DNA from: Bidens hawaiensis
Taxonomy: Eukaryota > Streptophyta > Magnoliopsida > Asterales > Asteraceae
Direction of reading: 5' to 3'
DNA: 64,000 bases
NCBI GenBank assembly: GCA_021521415.1
Contig: JAIQDT010001111.1
Coordinates: forward strand, 558,001 to 622,000
The translations under genes and the position numbers were made by a program. Positions 1 through 10,539 of this stretch are shown piece by piece (within the stretch, counting starts at the first letter, position 1; every line of letters begins with the position of its first letter). Below the pieces are notes generated by a model. That model searched no databases and was not told where the DNA came from. It saw only the letters and a program-made list of their open reading frames with translations.

Positions 1-50
1 GTAACTATTGAGACTTTCGTATATGTGGTTTGTAGTTTTTTGTAGGGTGA

Positions 51-55
51 TTAGC
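51..55. repeat. Target-site duplication of Copia-1, left copy (TTAGC)
   Basis: The five bases TTAGC directly precede the TG of the 5' LTR and recur at 10958-10962 right after the CA of the 3' LTR. This is the 5-bp duplication expected from Copia integrase. Confidence 0.92.
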
Positions 56-485
56 TGTTGGTGCATAATGTCAGTAGTTCATAGTCTTGTGTCTGTAATC
101 GAGTCTGTAATGTTAATTGTGTTTTGTTTATGTTTAAGCGAAGTTACTGACAAGTTCGCTTATCAGGCGAACTTGTTAGTCAAGCGAAGTTATGGACAAC
201 TTCGCCTGAACATGCCAGGCGAAGTTGTCGTGAATATATATGCTAGTTTACGGCTGGTTTGAAAGAATAAGATAGAGATCGTGATATCGTGTGTAACGTG
301 TAAACCTGAGAGTTTCTTGTAGTCAGTGATTCATATCACGTGTTTCGGTTATAATATAACGTGTTTGTTTATTCGTATCGTGTGTTTGATCTATTCGTGT
401 CTTCTACGCTCGTAACGACCTACGCAGGGATTCCGCACCTACGTAGATCGAGATATCTCGTGTTGATCCATCCAGGGAACCTACA
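56..485 (+). repeat. Copia-1 5' LTR (430 bp)
   Basis: The LTR starts TGTTGGTGCATAATG and ends GGGAACCTACA, with the TG...CA ends usual for LTRs. It differs from the 3' LTR by six substitutions and by 12 extra bases near position 99, which look like a local duplication of TCTGTAAT. Positions 135-230 hold GCGAAGTT, AACTTCGC and AAGTTCGC motifs in both orientations. A TATATAT stretch at about 234-241 could be the promoter TATA box; that is a guess from position. Confidence 0.94.
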
Positions 486-487
486 AT

Positions 488-499
488 TGGTATCAGAGC
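488..499 (+). other. Primer-binding site (initiator Met tRNA type)
   Basis: TGGTATCAGAGC begins two bases after the LTR end. It is the usual plant LTR-retrotransposon PBS, complementary to the 3' end of initiator methionine tRNA, where minus-strand DNA synthesis is primed. Confidence 0.93.
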
Positions 500-963
500 T
501 TCGGCTCGATTGTGTGGTTCGGGATATTCACGCGGGTGTAGAAATCGTCCCGTTTCGACTATCCGCGGGACGTGTTTTCTGTGTTTTTGTGTCATTCTTA
601 CCTCCTACCATCGTATTCAACCCATTACACCGTCAAAAACCTTGAAAAATCCAGATTCCAGATCTGCAGAAACTTCGTGTTCATCAGGCGAAGTTGCCGT
701 CACTGTTCGTAGGGTTTCAGCGAAGATATAAGGTTAAGCGAAGTTATCCACAACTTCGCCTACCTTCTCAAGTTCGCCTAACTCAAGCGAAGTTCTCTAC
801 AACTCCGTCTACCTCCTAAGTTCACTTACCTCAAGCGAAGTTAAGAATCAGCGAAGTTATTTAGCGAAGTTAAGACTTAAGCGAAGTTATCCGTAACTTC
901 GCCTACAGTACTTTCAAAAAAAAAAAAAAAAAAAAATTTCGGGTTTCTTAGTTTTTGAGAAAG
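500..963 (+). promoter_or_regulatory. Copia-1 5' leader with GCGAAGTT motif array and A-tract
   Basis: This is the untranslated leader between PBS and gag. From about 680 to 905 it carries seven GCGAAGTT and two inverted AACTTCGC copies, some paired as GCGAAGTTAT-nn-ACAACTTCGC hairpins. A run of 20 or so A residues (917-936) follows just before the gag ATG. The role is unknown: RNA packaging or dimerisation structure, or a protein-binding array, are possibilities. The matching leader of Copia-2 (63503-63948) has the same motif. Confidence 0.7.
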
Positions 964-3573
964 ATGTCGTCAATTAACATCTCAGAGTTAGTTAAGATGG
1001 AAGTAGAAGCAGGATCAGCTACAAAAGCACCAAGGTTGCTGAAGGGAACCGATTTCGTTGCATGGAAGGATCGGTTCGAACAATATGTCAAGTACCAGGA
1101 TGCGAAAATGTGGGTATGCATCCAGGATGGTTATATTCCACCAACTATGGAGTACGAAGGTCGTGATCAGATCAAGAAGTACAGCAAAATGGAAGATGAA
1201 GAGAAAAAGATGTATGAGGCCGAGAGCAAGGCTCATGCTGCTATCACTATGGCTTTTCCACAAGAGATCCTTCATACGTTTAGAAAGTACAAGACAGCAA
1301 GAGAGCTTTGGGAAGCTCTTGAGAACCGGTTTGAAGGAAATGTGGGAATCTGTGCTTCGAAGATGAAATTGCTCAAAACCCAGTTCTCAGTCTTCAAGTA
1401 TTTGAAGAATGAATCTCTAGATGATATCATCACCCGATATTATCATCTGATGACTGAACTGAGCAACTATTCAATTTCTTACCGAGAAGAAGAGATAGTT
1501 GAGAAGCTTCTTGATGCTCTACCACCAAAATGGGAGATGTACACGGTGCTGATGAGGGAAGACAAAGACTTTCCCCAATATGATCTGGAAACGGCAGTCA
1601 ACAAGCTCCGAACCTTTGAGCTTAACATGGTTAGAAAGGAGACACCTACGGATCAGGTTCAAGATCCAGGTATGTATGGTGCTAAAGTCAACTCTAGTTC
1701 AGGTTCGAAGACTGAATCAGCTGCCTACTACTCGAAGGGAGAGTCGAGTGCCAACTCATCACATGAGGGGCATGTGTCAGTCAACACGAATGGTGATGTT
1801 TGCTTTGTAGCAGGTGGATCTAGTGCTTCTAAACCGCAAGCAAGCAAGAGTAGCTGCTCTCCAAGTCTTCCTAGCAACAACTACTCTAAGATGCCTATGA
1901 GTGTCAAATCTGCTGAATAGCAGGTTGCTCTCTATGCTTCTTTTATTGCATCCTATGAGAACTACATTCAGGGGAAGATTGTTGATCCAGCTATGTTGGA
2001 TGAAGACTATGACCAGATTGATGCTGATGATATGGAAGAAATGGATCTGCAATGGCAGATGGCTATGATCGTGAGAAGAGTGAAACGGTTTATGAAAAAG
2101 ACCGGAAGAAAGTTTGTCGGTGGAAGGCCAGGGTTTGACAAGACGAAGGTAAGATGCTACAACTGTCAGCAAAACGGCCACTTTGCTAAGGAGTGCAGAA
2201 ATGAGCGTGTAGAACGTGGTCAAGGCAAGTCTACACAGCATAATGGGGGTAGTAAAGATTATAGTGCTATGATTTCCAGAGAAGATGGTGAATACAACTG
2301 AAACCTGCATTCTGAAGAAACTTTCGAACATGCCAATTTGGCGAAGGTTGAAACTGAAGGAAATGAGAAGGTTACCGGAGAAGAAAAAGCTCTCATGGCA
2401 GATGTTAAAGACCAGCTCTCCGAGGTATGTTCTAAACCTACTTGTTCTAAATGTGAAAACTTGTCTGAGCAATTAGCAACTATAACTGATCAGTATGTTG
2501 GTTTGGATGCTGAGTTTAAAACTTTGAAAGAAGATCATCACTTTACTAAAGCAAGAGAAAATAACTATAAAGTTAAAATAAAAGCTTGTGAAAAGGATAT
2601 TAAAAGTCTAAAAGCAAAACTTGCTGAAAAAATACAAGTGATTGATCTAAGCTATGAAGTTTTGGAAGAAAAAACCAAGCTAATAGCTGAAAGAGAAAAA
2701 CAGATTGCTGATCACCAGGTGAAAGTGGTGGAACTGAATAGAAAACTTGAGCAGTTCAGAAATTCCTCTGCTATTCTTGATCACCTTGTTAGTGATCAAG
2801 GTTCCTCTGTTAAGAGGGGAGGAATTGGTTATCATGAGGTTCCACCACCTTATAATCACAATTACACTTTTAATCCTAGTGTTCAGAAATCTGTTGACTT
2901 TGAGGTTGTGCAGACAGTTCCAATTCCAGTTACTACTAAAGAACCAGAAGTTAGTAAGCGTGTTGCAAGTGTTAAAATTTCTACTCCGAGTCCTGTCTCA
3001 TCTAACTCGGACAAGTCTTCTGAGTCGAGTGAGACAAATCAAGAGGAAGTATTACCAAAAAGTGGAGAGAAAAAGAAAACATCTGAAAAGAAGTCTCCAC
3101 TAAACCCGTATGTCCCACCATATGTGAGACAAACGGGCAGTAATACAGCCTCAACATCTAAGACAACTTTTGATAAGAAAGTTGAAAACAGATGTTGTTT
3201 TAGATGTAATCAATTAGGACATCTTGTTGCTGATTGCCCTCTGAAGCAAAAATTCAGAGGTGTGAGGCCTTTAAAATATGAGAAAAGAGCTAACAGTAAT
3301 CAATTTAATGATAAAACTGAAAACCCATTGAATTTCAGAAAATGGACTAATCCAGGTTTTCAAAGAAATAGATCTCAGTTTTTCACTGGTAACACCCAAA
3401 CCATAACTAATAATTCATTTAATTCAAGACGGTTTGGATGGCCTCATAGACAATCCACAAGAAGGTATCCTGTCAGGACTCACAGAAATAATTATACAGA
3501 GACTAACTTTGGAAAGCCAAAGTTCGGGATGTATAGATCCAAGACCAATTGGTCTTGGGTACCTAGATACTAA
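964..3573 (+). pseudogene. gag: Copia-1 gag, two internal stops
   Basis: Gag forms the virus-like particle and binds element RNA. The ATG at 964 starts MSSINISEL, the match of the Copia-2 start; no in-frame ATG lies just upstream. One frame runs to 3573 with a TAG at 1918-1920 (CAG in Copia-2) and a TGA at 2299-2301 (TGG in Copia-2). Seen in order: a helical Copia-type gag domain, a first zinc knuckle CYNCQQNGHFAKEC (about 2155-2196), a Lys/Glu-rich coiled coil (about 2520-2760), a Ser-rich linker and a second knuckle CFRCNQLGHLVADC (about 3196-3237), then a basic C-terminus ending WVPRY. The closing TAA at 3571-3573 is shared with Copia-2, so it looks ancestral, unlike the other two. The length is long for Copia gag but fits the two-knuckle SIRE-like type. 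Confidence 0.9.
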
Positions 3574-4359
3574 TCTTTTGCCTTAATCGTGCAGGAACAG
3601 TTGAACAGGGCTGCCAATAATCTTTGGGTTGTGGATAGCGGCTATTCCCGGCACATGACGGGTAACAAATTCTTGTTACACGATTTGAAACCTGTTCAAG
3701 GAGGGAGAGTGAGCTTTGCAGGAGAAAGTGGAGGCAAGATTACAGGAATGGGTACGGTGTCTAATGGAAAGATGACTCTAGAAAAAGTAAACTTTGTCGA
3801 AGAATTGAAGCACAATCTGCTGAGTGTGTTGCAGATTTGTGATAAGGAGTACACCGTACATTTTACAAAGAATGAGGCGATTGTGTTACATCCTGGTTTT
3901 CAGATACCAGAGGAGTGGATTGTGATGAAGGCTCCACGTGAGAGAAATACGTATATTATGGATATGAGGTCGACTGAAATGGCCACGGAAGAATCATGTC
4001 TTATGTCAAAAGCGAGCGAATCGGAGTCCGAATTGTGGCATAGGAGAATGGGGCACATTCATCTTCGGAAGATGAACCACATTGTCAAGAATGGACTTGT
4101 GCTGGGCGTTCCCTTGAAAAGTTTCAACTTTGAAGACAAATGTCTAACGTGCAAGAAGGGAAAGCAGCACAAGAAATCCCATCACACCAAGAAGGTCAAT
4201 TCTATTATCAGTACTCTAGAATTGCTTCACATGGATCTCTTCGGTCCCGTGAATGCAAAAAGTCTAGGAGGTACTTCTTATTGCTTGGTGATCACTGATG
4301 ATTACTCACAATATTCGTGGGTATATTTCCTGAAATCAAAAGATGAAACCAGATGGTGA
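3574..4359 (+). pseudogene. pol: Copia-1 pol part 1: protease, pre-integrase zinc domain, start of integrase core
   Basis: This part continues in the gag frame after the TAA. The aspartic protease motif is VDSGYSRHMTG (about 3631-3663), followed by the pre-integrase region with the HHCC zinc pattern (LWHRRMGHIHLRKM, then CLTCKKGKQHKK). The integrase core begins with LLHMDLFGPV, giving its first catalytic Asp, and reaches VYFLKSKDETRW, where it stops at TGA (4357-4359). The second Asp and the Glu of the DDE triad are missing because about 1.7 kb present in Copia-2 is deleted here. The block AGGAACAG at the start follows a splice-acceptor-like tract (see findings). Confidence 0.88.
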
Positions 4360-4377
4360 AGAATTTGATTACCAAAT

Positions 4378-5489
4378 TTGATTACCAAGTTAAGCAAGGC
4401 GTTGTATGAACTACATCAGGCACCTCATGCCTGGTACTCAACTTTATCAGATTACTTGCTTGAAAATGGGTTTGAAAGAGGGAAGATAGATAGCACGTTG
4501 TTCTTCAAGAGAGAAGGAAGCGACTTCCTGCTGGTGCAAGTCTACGTGGATGACATTATCTTTGCTGCATCAAAAGTCTCCATGTGTCAGGAGTTTGAGG
4601 CCGTCATAAGAAAAGGTTTGAAATGAGTGCTATGGGTGAACTAACTTTCTTTTTAGGATTGCAGGTTGATCAGAAGAAGGATGGGATGTTCATTCATCAG
4701 ACCAAGTATTTCCATGATGTGCTCAAACGTTTCAAGATGGAGGACAGCACTCTATTTGATACTCCAATCTGCGTCAACCATAAGTTGGGTGCTGAGACAG
4801 ACAATGACGCAGATGTGGACCCAACTCAGTATCGGGCTATTATAGGTTATTTAATGTACTTAACTGCTTCTAGGCCTGATATTATGTTTGCAGTTTGTCT
4901 TTGTGCGCGTTTTCAGGCAAACCCAAAGGAATCTCAGATGAAGGGTGTGAAGAGGATCTTGCGGTATCTCAAAGGCAAACCGAAGCTGGGGTTGTGGTAC
5001 GCAAAAGGAGGAGACTTGGAGTTGGTCGCTTACACAGATTCTGATTATGGAGGGTGCAATCAGAGTCGAAAGTCAACTACTGGAGGATGTCAGTTTCTAG
5101 GAGGCAGATTAGTGTCCTGGCAATGCAAGAAGCAGACATCAGTCGCCATTTCAACATGTGAGGCAGAATACATGGCAGCATCCAACTGCTGCTCCCAGGT
5201 TCTGTGGATTCAACAACAGTTGCGCGACTATGGTATGAATTTCTCACTTACTCCTATTTGCATTGATAACACAGCTGCTATCTCAGTAACTAACAATCCC
5301 GTGAAGCACAGTAAAACTAAACATATTGACATACGTCATCATTTTATACGGGATTGTGCTGAGAAGAAACCGATTGTGCTTGAAAAGGTGGATACGCTTG
5401 ATAATTTCGCTGATTTATATACTAAAGCGTTTGACAAATCAAGATTTAAAAACCTTGTTGAGTTGAATGGGATGATCAATCCCGAGTAA
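4378..5489 (+). pseudogene. pol: Copia-1 pol part 2: C-terminal RT and RNase H, frameshifted
   Basis: Reading resumes inside reverse transcriptase at LSKALYELHQAPHAWYSTL and includes the catalytic YVDDIIFAA (about 4552-4578). At about 4600-4623 one base is lost relative to Copia-2, which ends this frame at 4626 and moves the rest into another frame (4623-5489). The second part has the RT thumb (FLGLQVDQKKDG), then RNase H with AYTDSDYGGC, AISTCEAEYMA and HIDIRHHFIRD, ending at INPE. RT copies element RNA into DNA; RNase H removes the RNA. Unlike Copia-2, this copy keeps both Asp residues of YVDD and the Asp of YTDSD, but has lost the N-terminal RT half. Confidence 0.9.
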
Positions 5490-7519
5490 CCATGCTTTTT
5501 GTACATATTAAAAAAAAAAAAAAAAAAAAACGTCACTATCGCTTAGAACAATGTCGGTTACCTCAGTTTGATGGACATGTCTTAGGATATGTTTGGTCCT
5601 CATTTCTACTTGTAGAATATGAGGATAGCCATTAACCAGACGACTGAAAGTGACCGGGGCGGTTTATGATGAGTTTTCATTCTTTCGCTTAAAATTAGTC
5701 GATCATACTTAGTTAGAAGGACACATACTAGTATGTGGTCGGTCCAGCTGATCCATTGGATCTTCGGGATAGCCGTTGACCTGAATACTTTGATTTGGTC
5801 GGGGCGATAGAAGTTAAATTTTTCTTTAAGGGAAATGAAATTATTTTTCGAGTCTACTACTTCGTAAGAAGTTCGTTTGCTATGTTTAACAGAAAATTGA
5901 TCCAACCTTGGAAAATGATAGATATACTGATTCTGTGTGCTTAACTAGTGAAGTTATTAGGCTTAAAAGGCTTAAGAACAGTCATTGTATGTAATGGTAG
6001 CTTTTTATGGTGCGTAAAAGTAGATGTGATACAAACTAAATCTACTCGATTTTATGTGGAAACTCCTTAAGAGTTTTGCATGTCTTCATATATATCTTTC
6101 CGAATGATAGGCAGAAAAGTGATTACCCAGTCATACACGAGCCTGTTAGTGTTCTGATTCCCGTGAAGAAAGCGTGTCAAGAGACTGCAGTGATCCAGAT
6201 TCGGGACTTGCAGTTGTTCTCTATGTGTTTGTTAAAAAAAAAAAATTTAAGTCATTGAAACATTCTTTAAATGTCAATCATGATGTAAGAAAGAGAACGG
6301 GAAGCAGAGTCTAAAGATCGAAGAATACTTACAACTTAATCAGACACTACGGGTCGAAGTCAATACGAGGTGACTTGGGGAAAGCCAAATACGCTTTGAG
6401 AATAGATAGGAGGCATCATAATCTCTGAGTTGTTGCCCACTTAAATTTTGAGCTTAATTAAACTTAACTCGTATCATAGAAACAATGAAAACCATCTTAA
6501 GTTATTTACCTGCCTACAACCTGTTTCTTTATGTCATAATACAGCTAAACACGGATCCATGTGACAGTCACGTAATTAGTATGATTCCTGTTCGGATCTT
6601 TTCTAAAACGTAGTAGTCCCTGTCGAGACTGAAATTTGATCCCTTGTACTTTAATTTTTAAAAGTTTTTCGTACTTAGGTAGTTTTATGATTTTATAACT
6701 GGTTACTTGGACTTGATCGTGTCAATTAATTCTTAAAGGGAAGTTTTTAAAACTTAATTGCAAATTGTTCAAATTATAGGGGTTGATTTTGTAAAATTTG
6801 ATAAATCGGCGAACTTGCGAATAACTTCGCCCGAGGCGAAGTTATCCACAACTTCGCCTGTATAAATCTGCTCCTATATAAAGGAATTTTTAAGGTCAAC
6901 AGTTTCATAATTTTCAAAACCAGCGAACTTATCCGATTAACCAGCGAACTTGTCTTTCGATTTCATCTTTGTTCTTTTTCTCAGTTTCCGTTATCGATTT
7001 AAGGTTCGTAGTGTCGTCATAGCTAATAATCTTTGTCATTGTTGTTAATCCTAGGTTGTTTCGACACCCGGTTAGTGACCTCGGACGTTCGATCCTTAAA
7101 CCCGGTTTCATACTTGTTTTAACGTGGTCGTTCACACATTCATCATCTAGATAACCATAATATCATGTTTTCCGGATTCCTTAATCACGAAATCACCAAC
7201 TGCACGTTGTTTCGTAAACCTAACAGTCGCCGTTTCAGATTCAGGAGAACTTAAGGATTAGGCGAAGTTATCCGCAACTTCGCCTGAGGTTTAACTTCGC
7301 CTGAGGCGATGTTGTGGTGAGGCGAAGTTATCATTAACTTCGCCTGGACCTTTTTACGTATTAGTTATTAGACGAACTTAAAGATGAAGCGAAGTTGTTC
7401 CTAACTTCGCCCCACCTTTAACTTCGCCTATACAGATTTTATCACAACTTCGCTCATGGTAACAAGCGAACTTGTGTTATGCTTTAACGTTTATCTAACT
7501 TGGTTCGTTTGTTGCAGAT
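5490..7519 (+). other. Copia-1 spacer between pol and accessory ORF, with GCGAAGTT array
   Basis: No coding sequence is seen. It is collinear with the Copia-2 spacer (55435-57540), for example the block with CATAATACAG and GATCCATGTGA near 6530-6570. From about 6806 to 7475 it carries at least 15 GCGAAGTT/AACTTCGC/GCGAACTT motifs, many as facing pairs. It ends in a pyrimidine-rich tract and GTTGCAG two bases before the accessory ATG, a good 3' splice-site match. Spliced expression is inferred. Confidence 0.75.
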
Positions 7520-8911
7520 ATGGCTGCTGTTGCTGGTGCTGGAGGTGCTGGTGGCGATGACGGGGGAGATAACCAGAGACAATTCTTCCCTGGGCATAAT
7601 ATGTATATTACGTTAGACCCAGATGCGAGTGGTGTGGAGGATTACCGCGAAATCATCACTTTCCTCCTTCGCTCGCGGATATTCCACGCGATCACAACTA
7701 CTCTGCCGATATCCTTACCCAATATTGAGGATTTTTGGCAGACGGTGGAATACGATTGCCGCGTTGAGCCCCCGGTTATGCGAGCAACCGTCAACAATCA
7801 AGAAGTTCAGTTCTCTTCTGAACAAATCCGGGCGGCTTTACGTTTCGGGAATGAGACCAGGGATGACCCGACGGACTTTGTGGCTCCTTTCCGAGATGGA
7901 GCGTTTTTACGAATGGGCTATTCGGGCCCGTTGGGCGATACACAACGAAGGAAGGGTTTCCTACTCGATCAGTGGCGCTTCCTCATGCACGTAATGATTG
8001 TCTGCATGTCAGGGAGGAAGGCGGGTACTGACGGGATGGGTGCGACCATGCAGTCGACGATGACTGCTCTGACTTATAACAAACGTTATAGCTTCAGTCA
8101 GATGGTCTTCTATGAGATCGATAGACAAAGACGGGCAGTGGCGCGTGAGAGGTTCATTATGTATCCAAGATTCATCCAGATGATCTTGAACCATGTGGCT
8201 CCAAATCTACCTCAGCGCCACCCGATCAGATACGTGGAGAGTGTGAACAAACGTATCTTCGCTCAGTGTAGGACATCGAGCGCGAGGAGCAAACCTGAGC
8301 TCCGTCCCAGGCATACTCCACTCTTTGGGTATTTAATCAACCCGGAGTATGTTCCTGCCAATGGGGACGAGTTCAGAGACCCTCAACCACAACAGGCAGG
8401 AGCACCTCAACATATACCTGCTGCGCCTGTTGTGTCACGAGAGGAGAACATAGACCTTGATGAAGTGTTTGGAGGTCAAGGCTACTTCGATATGGACCGA
8501 GTTGATCCTCAAGAAGATGTACAGGTCTCGGTAGCACAAGTTTCGAGGATGGATGTTACTAGAGCAGCTACGACGGTGGCTGACTCAGATTTTGATGAAG
8601 TAATGGATGAGGCAAGACGTATGATGGTAACTCGAGAAAGAACGTATGGGAAGAGAAAGAGGACGGATGACGACAGTGAGTCAGAAGAAGAAGAAGACAT
8701 TCATAAGTTGATCAGACGTTCAAGAAGGGACAGGACATGTGCAGGTAAGCAGGTGAGAGTTCAAGAGTCGTACGTTTCGCTACGCCCGCACTGTCAGGTA
8801 TGTCAATTGTCCCTACACCATTACAGGTCACAAGGCCAAGCGCCACGGACGTTCCCGTGGTGGCTACATCATCATCTGTTGGCCTCCCATCTATCACTAC
8901 TTTCCAGCTGA
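7520..8911 (+). pseudogene. Copia-1 accessory ORF, N-terminal part (frameshift near 8740)
   Basis: This is the first part of a very large extra protein beyond pol. The ATG at 7520 follows GCAG-AT and matches the Copia-2 start MAALVGAGGAGGDEG. Visible features: Gly/Asp-rich start; a compact conserved domain of about 270 residues with LRMGYSGPLGDTQRRK, QWRFLMHVMIVC and MYPRFIQMILNHV; then an acidic Gln/Pro region and a basic cluster GKRKRTDDDSESEEEE that could be a nuclear localisation signal. No signal peptide or membrane segment is seen, so it does not look like an envelope protein. Homology with Copia-2 ends near 8740; the last 50 or so residues are out of frame. I recall this domain from Asteraceae hypothetical proteins, but know no function. 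Confidence 0.82.
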
Positions 8912-10467
8912 CGACTCCGGAGATTGTGTCTTTACCACCTCCAACTCTTACTCCTTCAGAGGTGGTTGCACAATTTGTTGAGTCGACAGTCGTTGCAACT
9001 GCAGGGTTGTCGGTCACGATACCACCTGCGGTTACGTCCACAGCTACTTCTGATGTCCCGGTTTCATCGGAAATCCCTCCTCAGTACACTCACGATTTAT
9101 CGCATATGAGGTTCGATTTCGATGCAACCCTATCAGACTCGGAAAGAATAGCCGCACTTGAATGGGTCGTGGCAGAACAATCAAGGGTGAATCTTATCCA
9201 GACCCAGGCTATTCAGCGCCTAGTAGCAGAAAATCAACTACAGTCGTCCCTCCTGGTTGAACATGGAAAAATTATAGATGCTATGAAGGAGTTCTTGGCA
9301 TCTCAGGGGGAGACGAGCTGTAAAGGCGACGAGCTCAGGACAAAGAAGAAGAATGACAGAGACGATGATCCCAATGCATCGAAAGGTGCAGGTGGTGAGT
9401 TGCCAAGAACTACTCAAGCTCTTGGGACTTCCACAGCTCAGGGGGAGTCTGCAAGCGCAGCTGGCGGTTCTGGTGGTGATGAGGTGGTGTTGGTAGATGA
9501 CGAGGAGATGGGAGATGATGTGATCGATGCCTTGAAGGAATTAGATGATGATATGTTGGATGATGAATTTATGTGTGAAGATGATGTTCTACCAGTCGAA
9601 GAGATTGAAAAGATTGGTGCAGAAATTGTGATAGAAGATGATGTTGAAGAGGGTGAAATAGTTGAGGAAAATGTTGAACACGAGATCCCTGAAGTTGAAA
9701 AGTCAGATGTATGTCAAGATACAGTAGGTGATGATACAGAATGGGAGGAGCAGCCTAGATGGAAGGAAGGCTATGCTCATTGGTTTATCAAAACTAAGAA
9801 GCCTGCTGTTCCAACCATGTTCAAGAAAAGTTATAATATCAAAGGCTATGCTGAATCAAAGAAAGGAATTATCTGTTGGCTATATGATGAACAGTTAAAA
9901 GTGTTCGTGGTGAAAAGATATGATGGGATCCAATACTTTAAAAGGATGTTGAGATCTCTCAATACATTGCCTGAATGTGAGGTGAATGATTTGGCTAGAT
10001 TGGGGTTGATTAATAGAAGCGACGACAACATGGCCAGAGTTATTGGGAAGATCGTGTGGAAAGAAAGTATTAAAGAAAAGAAGTTTGAGTTATTAAAGCC
10101 ACAGAAGGGAAAGCTAGTGGAAGATAAGGAAAGAGGAATGAGATCAGATGGCAAGCCATGGATGGTAATGAAGTACAAACCGATTCGATGCATGAAAGAG
10201 GTTCCAATGAAGACTATGCCTCAAGATGTGTTGAAAGATCTTAAATGGTGGTATGTTGATTGCCAGACTGCTGAAGCCGTGATGGAAGACGAAGACGAAC
10301 AAGAAGTGCTAAGAGTGTATGATCCGATGCATCTTGTTAATTTATCGAAAGCTGATCTGCAGGTGTTAAATGAAAAGAAGATATTTTATATTCCTGATTG
10401 GAAAGACGAAGCGAGGAAATATCAGCGAGTAGTCACAGTATGCGTGAGAGAAGGAGTACATGCATGA
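8743..10467 (+). pseudogene. Copia-1 accessory ORF, C-terminal part
   Basis: This continues the same protein in another frame; the open stretch starts at about 8752 and an internal ATG lies at 8800. It matches the end of the Copia-2 N-part and then its C-part. In order: a Ser/Thr/Pro/Val-rich linker (SLPPPTLTPSEVV), RFDFDATLSDSERIAALE leading into a Gln/Leu-rich coiled coil, a strongly acidic stretch (9480-9740), then WKEGYAHWFIKTKKP. The C-terminal domain contains KKGIICWLYDEQLKVFVVKR and VYDPMHLVNLSKADL. It ends at 10467, about 60 bp before the PPT. Copia-3 has a decayed equivalent with the same order, which argues that this part was once under selection. The function is unknown; a nucleic-acid- or chromatin-binding role is only a guess from charge. 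Confidence 0.82.
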
Positions 10468-10528
10468 AGACCAAGAGATTGAAGATTACAGGACACGTGC
10501 TTGAAGATCAAGACATGAAGCTACTGCC

Positions 10529-10539
10529 AAGGGGGAGTC
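10529..10539 (+). other. Polypurine tract of Copia-1
   Basis: AAGGGGGAGTC lies directly against the 3' LTR start. It serves as primer for plus-strand DNA synthesis. Copia-2 has the same tract next to its 3' LTR. Confidence 0.88.

Noticed and set aside
680..905. CRISPR-like array from the repeated GCGAAGTT words
   Set aside because: The words are 8 bp, occur in both orientations with irregular short gaps, and lie in a plant retrotransposon leader.
8712..9041. Minus-strand open frames over the accessory ORF and gag (for example 8712-9041, 1777-2472)
   Set aside because: They are shadows of the plus-strand coding sequence, which aligns with Copia-2 in frame.
7520..10467. Accessory ORF as a retroviral-type envelope gene
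   Set aside because: No signal peptide, membrane helix or furin-like site is visible; the protein is charged, with a coiled coil and basic clusters.
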